Source of the DNA: Nitrospinota bacterium
Lineage (GTDB): Bacteria > Nitrospinota_A > UBA7883 > JADGGD01
NCBI GenBank assembly: GCA_015229165.1
Contig: JADGCD010000026.1
Span: 1 to 15,793 of the forward strand
Length of the DNA stretch: 15,793 bases
Direction of reading: 5' to 3'
Shown: piece by piece, positions 1 to 5,702 of the stretch
Layout of the letters: every line of letters begins with the position of its first letter
Numbering within the stretch: position 1 is the stretch's first letter
The notes under the pieces: generated by a model
The model's database searches: none
Told to the model about the DNA's origin: nothing
Seen by the model: only the letters and a program-made list of their open reading frames with translations
Translations under genes and position numbers: made by a program

Positions 1-2
1 CG

Positions 3-755
3 TTTTACCGAACCAACGTTCTCGGCGCCCGCAACGTTCTCGAAGGATGCCGGGGGGAGGGGGTGTCCCGACTGGTCTACACCAGCACCCCTTCGGTGAT
101 CTTCGACGGCGCGCCGCACGGCGGGGTCGACGAGAGCCGCCCCTATCCGGCCCGCTTTTTCGCCCCCTACCCGGAGAGCAAGGCCGTGGCCGAGCGGGAG
201 ATTCTGGCCGCCAACGGCGCCGGGCTCTACACCTGCGCGCTACGCCCCCATCTCATCTGGGGACCGGGCGACCCGCACCTGATCCCCGGCGTCGTCCGGG
301 CCGCCCGGGCCGGGCGGATGAAGATCGTCGGCGACGGGACCAACCGCTCCGACGTGGTCTATGTGGACAACGCCGCCGACGCCCATATCGGCGCCCTCGA
401 CCGGCTGGTCCCCGGGTCGCCGGTCGGCGGGCGCGCCTACTTCGTCTCGCAGGGCGCCCCGGTGAACCTGTGGGGGTTCATCAACACGATTCTCGAACGG
501 CTGGGGGAACCGGCCATCACCGGGCGGATGTCGTACCGGGTCGCCTACGCCCTCGGCGCCGCCGCCGAAACGGCGTGGCGGCTCATGGGGCGCGGCGACG
601 ATCCCCCCATGACCCGGTTTATGGCCATGAACCTGGCCCACGACCATTGGTTCGTCATCGACCGGGTCCGGCGCGAACTCGACTATGTCCCGCAGGTCTC
701 CACCGTCGAAGGTCTCGACCGGCTCGCCCGCTGGTGGCGCGAGGAACAGGCATGA
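3..755 (+). CDS. oleD: OleD-like 2-alkyl-3-oxoalkanoate reductase (extended SDR), 5' partial
   Basis: The reading frame is open from the first bases, so the N-terminal Rossmann glycine motif lies outside the window; about 250 residues are visible. These are the C-terminal two thirds of an extended short-chain dehydrogenase of the 3-beta-HSD/NSDHL type. Visible marks are a TNVLGARNVLEGC helix, the VYTSTPSVIFDG strand carrying the catalytic Ser/Thr region, and the catalytic YPESK (Y-x-x-x-K, visible residues 56-60). RPHLIWGPGDPHLIP, GDGTNRSDVVYVDNAADAH and the C-terminal arrangement resemble OleD. OleD reduces the 2-alkyl-3-keto acid made by OleA in long-chain olefin biosynthesis using NAD(P)H. 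OleD is usually encoded with oleA, oleB and oleC, which would lie upstream and are not visible. Its stop overlaps the next start (ATGA). A sterol- or sugar-type epimerase is the alternative; the family call is firm and the OleD call moderate. Confidence 0.62.
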   Translation, partial: FYRTNVLGARNVLEGCRGEGVSRLVYTSTPSVIFDGAPHGGVDESRPYPARFFAPYPESKAVAEREILAANGAGLYTCALRPHLIWGPGDPHLIPGVVRAARAGRMKIVGDGTNRSDVVYVDNAADAHIGALDRLVPGSPVGGRAYFVSQGAPVNLWGFINTILERLGEPAITGRMSYRVAYALGAAAETAWRLMGRGDDPPMTRFMAMNLAHDHWFVIDRVRRELDYVPQVSTVEGLDRLARWWREEQA

Positions 756-1402
756 ACGACGAGCGTCCCCCTTCGCCTTTCCGGTGGATCACCACCCTCT
801 CGATCCTGTTTCTGATCCCCCTCTTCGCCGTGGCGATCTGGCAGGCGGGGGAGCAGGTGAAACAAAGCCCCGATTTCTGCGTCTCCTGCCACCTGCAAAG
901 CGGCCAGCCGCTCCACGGTGAGAAAGAACGGGCCATGAAGGGGACTCCCCCCCGGACTCTGGCCGGAGCCCATCATCAGGCCACCACCGGCGAGCGGCCC
1001 GGGTGTTACCGGTGCCACCGGGGGAGCGGGCGCGGCGAACGGGTGGTGACCGCCTGGTACGAGCTGAAGAACACCGTGACCTATCTGGTGGGGGCTTTCG
1101 AAGAGCCGAAGAGGCTTTCCCGCCCCTTCCGGGACGAGAGCTGCCTCGACTGCCATCGGGCGCTGCGGAGGGACGCGGCGCGCGGGGGGTACCACGCTTT
1201 CGCCGCCCACGACGGAATCGCCCGGATCGCCTGCGCCGACTGCCACCCGATACACACGTCGGCGGAGGGGGAGGGGCTCTACCGGCGGGCGGTCATCGAA
1301 GGGAAATGCGCCGCCTGCCATCAACGCCCCGACCAGACCCTCTACGTCATCCGGGCGCTGGGGGTCAAAGCCTTCCCGCCGGTCCCGGTGGCGACTGAAT
1401 GA
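752..1402 (+). CDS. NapC/NrfH-like membrane-anchored pentaheme cytochrome c
   Basis: This 216-residue protein has one N-terminal membrane helix (about residues 13-32) followed by a periplasmic domain with five CxxCH heme c sites at residues 43-47, 85-89, 131-135, 161-165 and 186-190. NapC/NrfH-type cytochromes take electrons from the quinol pool and pass them to periplasmic reductases or other cytochromes; the helix directly followed by a heme-binding CVSCH fits that plan. NrfH and short NapC proteins carry four hemes, so five in so short a protein is unusual. The ATG at 752 is chosen because it overlaps the previous stop, has a GAGG Shine-Dalgarno at 741-744 and starts just before the helix. 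The frame stays open far upstream only by overlapping the reductase gene. No reductase partner is seen in the window, so the electron acceptor is unknown. Confidence 0.85.
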   Translation: MNDERPPSPFRWITTLSILFLIPLFAVAIWQAGEQVKQSPDFCVSCHLQSGQPLHGEKERAMKGTPPRTLAGAHHQATTGERPGCYRCHRGSGRGERVVTAWYELKNTVTYLVGAFEEPKRLSRPFRDESCLDCHRALRRDAARGGYHAFAAHDGIARIACADCHPIHTSAEGEGLYRRAVIEGKCAACHQRPDQTLYVIRALGVKAFPPVPVATE

Positions 1403-1417
1403 TCCCTGTCCGGAGGG

Positions 1418-1446
1418 TGTACAGACGTCGACGGCTTGTTTATACT
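1418..1446 (+). promoter_or_regulatory. Sigma70-type promoter candidate for the ferredoxin-dGTPase operon
   Basis: TGTACA (1418-1423, 4/6 to the -35 consensus), a 17-nt spacer and TATACT (1441-1446, 5/6 to the -10 consensus). Predicted transcription start is about 1453. It lies in the only gap upstream of the ferredoxin gene. Confidence 0.55.
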
Positions 1447-1459
1447 TGATGGACTTGTC

Positions 1460-1477
1460 GGCCGGAGCGTTCCGGCC
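1460..1477 (+). promoter_or_regulatory. 5' UTR hairpin upstream of ferredoxin gene
   Basis: Perfect 7-bp inverted repeat GGCCGGA / TCCGGCC with a GCGT loop, starting about 7 nt after the predicted transcription start. There is no T tail, so it is not an intrinsic terminator. It could stabilise the mRNA or act as an operator. Confidence 0.45.
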
Positions 1478-1519
1478 CCGCGAACGGGACCCATCCGAAG
1501 AACAGGGAGTAGTTGACGT

Positions 1520-1849
1520 ATGCCGAAGCCGAAACATCACGTATTCATCTGCACCAACCAGCGCCCGGAGGGACATCCCCGCGGGAGCTGCGCCCAGAAG
1601 AACGCCATGCTGGTGTGGCAGAAATTCGCCGACCTGCTGAACGAGAAGATGCTCTTTTCAGAAATCTTCGTCTCCGGCGTCCGCTCCTGCCTCGGCCCCT
1701 GCGGGCAGGGACCGGTGGTGGTGGTTCATCCGGACAACGTCTGGTACGCCAATGTCACCGAGGCCGACGTGGCCGAGATCTTTGAAAAGCATCTGATCGG
1801 CGGCAAGCCGGTCGAGCGGCTTCTCATGCCCGAGGAAGTCTTCGGTTGA
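1520..1849 (+). CDS. Thioredoxin-like [2Fe-2S] ferredoxin
   Basis: 109 residues, the usual length for the thioredoxin-fold [2Fe-2S] ferredoxins (the Aquifex Fd / Shethna FeS group, also seen as the NuoE C-terminal fold). The four expected cluster ligands are C11, C24, C57 and C61, in the contexts VFICTNQR, RGSC and SCLGPCGQGP. The C-terminal VWYANVTEADVAEIFEKHL segment is also family-like. It is a small soluble cytoplasmic electron carrier; its physiological partner cannot be read from the sequence. The start is supported by GGGAG at 1505-1509. The last codons overlap the TTG start of the dGTPase gene, so the two are cotranscribed and probably translationally coupled. Confidence 0.9.
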   Translation: MPKPKHHVFICTNQRPEGHPRGSCAQKNAMLVWQKFADLLNEKMLFSEIFVSGVRSCLGPCGQGPVVVVHPDNVWYANVTEADVAEIFEKHLIGGKPVERLLMPEEVFG

Positions 1850-2988
1850 TCGACCGCCCCGTCCCCCAACGCCCAGAGGAGGAGTGGCTGGCGCCCTACG
1901 CCATGCGCGGCGGCGCCAGCCGGGGACGACGACATCCCGAGGATGAGCATCCCTACCGCTCCCCCTACATGCGGGACCGGGACCGGGTCATCCACACCCA
2001 GGCCTTCCGCCGCCTGGAATTCAAAACGCAGGTCTTCGTCTATCACGAGGGGGACCATTTCCGGACACGGCTCACCCACTCCATCGAGGTGGCCCAGATC
2101 GCCCGGACGATGGCCCGGACGTTGCGGCTCAACGAAGATCTGATCGAGGCCATCGCCCTCTCCCACGACCTGGGGCATCCCCCCTTCGGCCACTCGGGCG
2201 AGAGCGTGCTGGCCGAGAAAATGGCCGATGACGGCGGCTTTGAGCACAACGTGCACGGGTTGCGGATTGTCGACCACGTCGAGAACCGTTATCCCGATTT
2301 TCGCGGCGTCAACCTGACCTGGGAGACCCGCGAGGCCATCGCCAAACACTCCAAGATGAAGGATCACGCCAGTTTCGCCGAGTTCCACGAATTTCCCCAT
2401 CCCTCGCTGGAGGCCCAGGTGGCCGACTGCGCCGACTCCATCGCCTATGGGGCGCACGATCTGGACGACGGTCTCACGTCGGGGCTGTTGAATCAGGACG
2501 ACCTGAACGAGGTCTCCCTCTGGCGCCGGTTCTCGGAGAGTCTGGACCGGGGTGTCTCCCCGAAGCTGCGGCAAAGCTTCGTCGTCCGTTCCGTCATCAA
2601 CGCGCAGGCTTCCGATCTTATCGCGACGACGCAGGGGAACATCGCCCGGTTGAAGATCGCGGCCCCCGACGACGCGCGCAGGGCCGAAGAGCCGGTGGCC
2701 GCTTTCTCCCCGGCGATGAAAGAGGAGCGGCGCGAGCTTAAAACATTCCTCATGGCCAACATGTACAAGAGCCACCGGGTGGTGCGGATGGAATCGAAGA
2801 CCACCCGCGTTGTCCGGGAGCTGTTCGACGCCTACCTCGCCGAGCCCAAGCTTCTCCCCCCGCCGGTGCGCAAGAACATGGAAGAAGTCGGAAAACGGCG
2901 GATCGTCTGCGACTACATCGCCGGAATGACCGACAAATACGCCCTCGAAGAGCATCAGAAGCTCTTCGACCCCCTCTCCAGGGTCTGA
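1846..2988 (+). CDS. dgt: Deoxyguanosinetriphosphate triphosphohydrolase-like protein (HD domain)
   Basis: A 380-residue HD-domain phosphohydrolase of the dGTPase family, which cleaves dNTPs to deoxynucleoside and triphosphate and so tunes dNTP pools. The metal-binding H...HD...D set is visible: H78 in RTRLTHS, H107-D108 in SHDLGHPPFGHSGE and D197 in ADSIAY, followed by AHDLDDG. The DRDRVIHTQAFRRLEFKTQVF block (residues 44-64) is the family signature. A TTG start at 1846 is chosen over the ATG at 1903 because residues 13-30 (EEWLAPYA...SRGRR) match the conserved N-terminus of the family. TTG overlaps the ferredoxin stop. The length fits the shorter, broad-specificity dGTPase-like group rather than the about 500-residue E. 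coli Dgt, so substrate preference may differ. Confidence 0.92.
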   Translation: MIDRPVPQRPEEEWLAPYAMRGGASRGRRHPEDEHPYRSPYMRDRDRVIHTQAFRRLEFKTQVFVYHEGDHFRTRLTHSIEVAQIARTMARTLRLNEDLIEAIALSHDLGHPPFGHSGESVLAEKMADDGGFEHNVHGLRIVDHVENRYPDFRGVNLTWETREAIAKHSKMKDHASFAEFHEFPHPSLEAQVADCADSIAYGAHDLDDGLTSGLLNQDDLNEVSLWRRFSESLDRGVSPKLRQSFVVRSVINAQASDLIATTQGNIARLKIAAPDDARRAEEPVAAFSPAMKEERRELKTFLMANMYKSHRVVRMESKTTRVVRELFDAYLAEPKLLPPPVRKNMEEVGKRRIVCDYIAGMTDKYALEEHQKLFDPLSRV

Positions 2989-2993
2989 CCCGG

Positions 2994-3023
2994 TTGAAAG
3001 GGGAGAAGGTTTCGCATTAGAGT
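2994..3023 (+). promoter_or_regulatory. Weak sigma70-type promoter candidate for the half-ferritin operon
   Basis: TTGAAA (2994-2999, 5/6) with an 18-nt spacer to TAGAGT (3018-3023, 4/6), in the 85-nt gap after dgt. A CGTGGGG / CCCCACG inverted repeat (3027-3033 and 3057-3063, 23-nt loop) lies between it and the next start codon. Read-through from dgt is also possible. Confidence 0.35.
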
Positions 3024-3073
3024 GGACGTGGGGCCTCCCCTGGTCGCCCCGTCAACCCCCACGGAAACGAACC

Positions 3074-3319
3074 ATGCCGAACCGAGAGAACCCGCTGGTA
3101 GAGGAAAAGCTCCTCAAGATTCTGGAGGAAGCGATCCTCGACGAACAGGCGTCCGCCGCCCGCTACGGCCACGGCGCCGAGTTGGCCCGCGATCCGGAGC
3201 TGGTGGCCATGTTCGAACAGCTCATGCGGGACGAACAGCGCCACGAGGAGGCCCTCAAGGAGCGGTACCGGGCCATCAAGAAGCGGCTCGGCCTCAAGAT
3301 CATGCGGGACGGGGAGTGA
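3074..3319 (+). CDS. Small half-ferritin-like (rubrerythrin/EncFtn-type) protein
   Basis: This 81-residue protein is predicted to form two antiparallel helices with one half of a ferritin-like diiron site. Visible residues are E24 (EEAILDEQ), Y31 and E54-x-x-H57 (RDEQRHEE), with a DPEL turn at 40-43. Because it has only one helix pair, it would have to assemble as a dimer or larger oligomer to form a complete diiron centre. The E/Y/ExxH spacing (7, 30 and 3 residues) equals that recalled for encapsulated ferritin (E32, Y39, E62, H65). No encapsulin gene lies nearby and the C-terminus (LGLKIMRDGE) does not look like a cargo-loading peptide. Possible roles are iron or peroxide handling. The Shine-Dalgarno is weak. 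Its stop is entered by a GTG codon of the next gene's frame. Confidence 0.7.
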   Translation: MPNRENPLVEEKLLKILEEAILDEQASAARYGHGAELARDPELVAMFEQLMRDEQRHEEALKERYRAIKKRLGLKIMRDGE

Positions 3320-3327
3320 CCCTGGCC

Positions 3328-3798
3328 GTGCCCACCGTCATCGCCCTGGTCGGCGCCGGATCGTGCCCTTCTTCCGTGGCCGCCGTGGCCGAGCGGATCG
3401 GCGCTCTCGTGGCCGCCCGGGGAGGGATTCTCCTGTGCGGCGGACTCGGCGGCGTCATGGAAGCCGGATGCCGGGGGGCCGCCGAAGCCGGGGGGGTGAC
3501 CGTCGGTCTCCTGCCGGGAGACGACCCCGCCGCCGCCAACCGGTGGGTCGGCGTTCCGTTGCCCACCGGCATGGGCCACGCCCGCAACGCCCTCATCGCC
3601 CGGGCGGCCCACGGCATGATCGCCGTCGCCGGGGAGAGCGGAACCCTCTCCGAAATCGCCCTGGCCCTGAAGATGGGGAAACCGGTGGTGGCGATCGCGT
3701 CGGCGTGGAGCGCCATCCCCGGCGTCCTCTCCGCCGACCGTCCCGAAGAGGCGGTGGAGCGGCTCTGGGGGCTGTTGGACGACGGGGGACGGCCATGA
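3328..3798 (+). CDS. SLOG-fold TIGR00725-family protein (LOG-like)
   Basis: A protein of about 156 residues with a Rossmann-like SLOG fold, as in TIGR00725 / cytokinin-nucleotide hydrolase (LOG) relatives. Marks are an N-terminal IALVGAG strand-loop (5-11), CGGLGGVMEAGCRGA (37-51), LLPGDDP, PTGMGHARNALI with R86, and GESGTLSEIALAL (102-114) with E109 in the place of the LOG PGGxGTxxE glutamate. LOG enzymes hydrolyse nucleotide-type substrates; the true ligand for this subfamily is not known. GTG at 3328 is preferred because GGGGAG (3311-3316) can serve as its ribosome site; GTG at 3316, overlapping the previous stop, is the alternative. Its stop overlaps the next ATG, so it sits in the middle of a three-gene operon. 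Confidence 0.82.
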   Translation: MPTVIALVGAGSCPSSVAAVAERIGALVAARGGILLCGGLGGVMEAGCRGAAEAGGVTVGLLPGDDPAAANRWVGVPLPTGMGHARNALIARAAHGMIAVAGESGTLSEIALALKMGKPVVAIASAWSAIPGVLSADRPEEAVERLWGLLDDGGRP

Positions 3799-4520
3799 CC
3801 CGTTTGTTGCGCCTCCCGCTCGTCGCGCTTCTCTCCCTCCTTGCCGCCTGCGCCGGGGTGGACCAAATCAGGAAGCAGAACTATCTCGACGAACCCTCCT
3901 CCGCTCGCTCCGAGCGGATCCATGTGGTGAAGCGGGGAGATACGCTTTTCAAAATATCGCGCAAATACGGGGTGAAGGTCACCGACCTGAAACGGCTCAA
4001 CGGCATCACCAACGTCCGCGACATCCCGGTGGGAATGCGCCTGCGGATACCGGGGGGGGGACGAGTCGCCTCGGGGGGCGAAGCCCCTTCGACGTCGGGA
4101 AAACCGTCCGGCGGCGTGTACGACGCGCCGGTGTCCAGCTCGGTCCGGTTCGCCTGGCCCCTCAAGCGGATCGAACTCTCCTCCCCCTTCGGCATCCGGG
4201 GGAACCACAAGCACGACGGGCTCGACCTGCGCGCCCCCCGCGGGACCGACGTGTTCGCCTCCGCCGACGGGGAGGTGATCTTCTCCGGTTGGGGCCCCGC
4301 CGGATATGGCAACCTGATCATCCTGAAGCACGACGCGGTCTTCATATCGGTCTACGCACACAACCAGCGCAATCTGGTCAAAAAGGGGGCGACGGTGAAA
4401 AAGGGGGAGCATATCGCCGCCGTCGGCTCCACCGGTCGCGCTTCCGGCGCCCATCTCCACTTCGAAATCCGCAAGAACCGCAAGCCCATCGACCCGATGA
4501 ACCATCTCCCCTCGCGGTAG
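3795..4520 (+). CDS. LysM-M23 murein peptidase lipoprotein (NlpD/EnvC-like)
   Basis: 241 residues. The N-terminus is a lipoprotein signal with lipobox LAAC and lipidated C19. A LysM peptidoglycan-binding domain follows at about 42-86 (HVVKRGDTLFKISRKYGV...), then a linker and an M23/LytM peptidase domain at about 118-235. Zinc ligands H140 and D144 (HDGLD) and H222, plus the catalytic histidines H189 (YAH) and H220 (HLH), are all present. The domain therefore looks enzymatically competent, unlike the degenerate LytM domain of E. coli NlpD. Expected role: cell-wall cleavage or amidase activation at the inner face of the outer membrane during division. The ATG overlaps the SLOG gene stop and has GGGGGA at 3784-3789. 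Confidence 0.92.
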   Translation: MTRLLRLPLVALLSLLAACAGVDQIRKQNYLDEPSSARSERIHVVKRGDTLFKISRKYGVKVTDLKRLNGITNVRDIPVGMRLRIPGGGRVASGGEAPSTSGKPSGGVYDAPVSSSVRFAWPLKRIELSSPFGIRGNHKHDGLDLRAPRGTDVFASADGEVIFSGWGPAGYGNLIILKHDAVFISVYAHNQRNLVKKGATVKKGEHIAAVGSTGRASGAHLHFEIRKNRKPIDPMNHLPSR

Positions 4521-4546
4521 CGGGGCCGGGGCGCAAACCTTTACGG

Positions 4547-4575
4547 TTGAAAAGGCGCCCGGAATCCGCTAAAAA
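4547..4575 (+). promoter_or_regulatory. Promoter candidate for mdh
   Basis: TTGAAA (4547-4552) with a 17-nt spacer to TAAAAA (4570-4575, 4/6), within an AT-rich run TAAAAATAAT. It sits in the 139-nt gap 4521-4659, the only AT-rich point there. A GGGCGC / GCGCCC inverted repeat with an inner AACC / GGTT stem surrounds the -35 and might be the lipoprotein gene's 3' structure; it has no T tail. Confidence 0.42.
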
Positions 4576-4659
4576 TAATGCTTACCCGATCATCTGGCGC
4601 GCTCTGAGCGGGCTTCAACCTCATCGCTACACCGCATTCTTGGGGGGACCGGTTTTCGT

Positions 4660-5589
4660 ATGGCAAAGAAAAAAATCACCGTCGTCGGCGCGGGAAACGT
4701 AGGGGCCACCACCGCCCAGCTTCTGGCGTACAAGAAGCTGGGGCACGTCTACCTGGTTGATGTGGCCGAAGGGATTCCCCACGGCAAGGCGCTGGACCTC
4801 ATGGAATCGGCCCCGCTGGAGAACTTCGACTCCCGCATCGTCGGTCTCAACAGCTATGAGGAGACCGCCGGGTCCGACATCGTCATCGTCACCGCCGGGC
4901 TGGCCCGCAGACCGGGGATGACCCGCGAAGACCTGCGCGACAAGAACGCCGAGATCATGAAAACGGTGGCCGAACAGGTCGCCCACTATTCCCCCAACTG
5001 TTTCATGATCGTCGTCACCAACCCGGTCGACACCATGACCTACGTGGCGAAGAAGTACTCCGGCCTCGGCAAGCACCGGATCGTCGGCATGGCCGGCGTT
5101 CTCGACTCCACCCGCTTTCGCTCCTTCATCTCCATGGAGCTGGGGGTCTCCAACGAAGACGTCCACGCCACCGTTCTGGGCCTCCACGGCGAAGACATGG
5201 TGCCGATGCCCCGCTTCTCGTCGGTGGCCGGCATCCCGCTGACCGAATTGATGAGCGCCGAGAAGATCAACGAACTGGTGGAGCGGACCAAGCACGGCGG
5301 CGCCGAGATCGTGCAACTGCTCAAAACCGGCTCGGCCTTCTATGCCCCCGCCTCGTCGGTGGTCAACATGGTCGAGTCGATCGTGCTGGAGAAAAACCGG
5401 ATCGTGCCCGCGGCCGCCTACCTCGAAGGGGAGTACGGGCTGGACGGCATCTTCATGGGGGTGCCGGTGCTGCTCAACTGGTCCGGCGTGGCGAAGATCA
5501 TCGAACTTCCCCTCACCGCCGAGGAGAGCGCCGCGCTGAACAAGTCGGCCCAGGGGGTTCTCGAATCGGTCTCCCACCTCAAGGTGTAG
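4660..5589 (+). CDS. mdh: Malate dehydrogenase, LDH-type, NAD-dependent
   Basis: A 309-residue member of the LDH/MDH superfamily (tetramer-type MDH), catalysing malate to oxaloacetate with NAD in the TCA cycle. Visible features are the dinucleotide motif GAGNVG (10-15), D34 at the end of beta-2 indicating NAD rather than NADP, and substrate-binding R83 and R89 in ARRPGMTR, where the arginine marks malate rather than lactate specificity. TNPVD (120-124), the D149/R152 pair in VLDSTR and catalytic H176 are also present. The active-site loop reads GLHGEDMVP rather than the common GGHGDxMVP, so Glu replaces Asp after HG. A G-rich ribosome site lies at 4642-4648. It is monocistronic, bounded by its own promoter candidate and a strong terminator. 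Confidence 0.96.
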   Translation: MAKKKITVVGAGNVGATTAQLLAYKKLGHVYLVDVAEGIPHGKALDLMESAPLENFDSRIVGLNSYEETAGSDIVIVTAGLARRPGMTREDLRDKNAEIMKTVAEQVAHYSPNCFMIVVTNPVDTMTYVAKKYSGLGKHRIVGMAGVLDSTRFRSFISMELGVSNEDVHATVLGLHGEDMVPMPRFSSVAGIPLTELMSAEKINELVERTKHGGAEIVQLLKTGSAFYAPASSVVNMVESIVLEKNRIVPAAAYLEGEYGLDGIFMGVPVLLNWSGVAKIIELPLTAEESAALNKSAQGVLESVSHLKV

Positions 5590-5604
5590 CGCTGCCCCTT
5601 TCCG

Positions 5605-5635
5605 AAAAGCGCCGGGAGCCCCTCCCGGCGCTTTT
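5605..5635 (+). terminator. Strong intrinsic terminator after mdh
   Basis: Perfect 14-bp stem AAAAGCGCCGGGAG (5605-5618) / CTCCCGGCGCTTTT (5622-5635) with a CCC loop, followed by GTCATTT. The A and T flanks make it potentially bidirectional. It starts 16 nt after the mdh stop. Confidence 0.92.
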
Positions 5636-5702
5636 GTCATTTGGGGTCGGGCCTGTTCCCGGCGCCCGACATTTGCTAGACTGCAGGGAAGATGACTACG
5701 GG

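Noticed and set aside
47..751. N-terminal extension of the cytochrome frame upstream of 752
   Set aside because: It overlaps the reductase in another frame and is Arg/Pro-rich. The ATG at 752, with a ribosome site and an immediate membrane helix, is the natural start.
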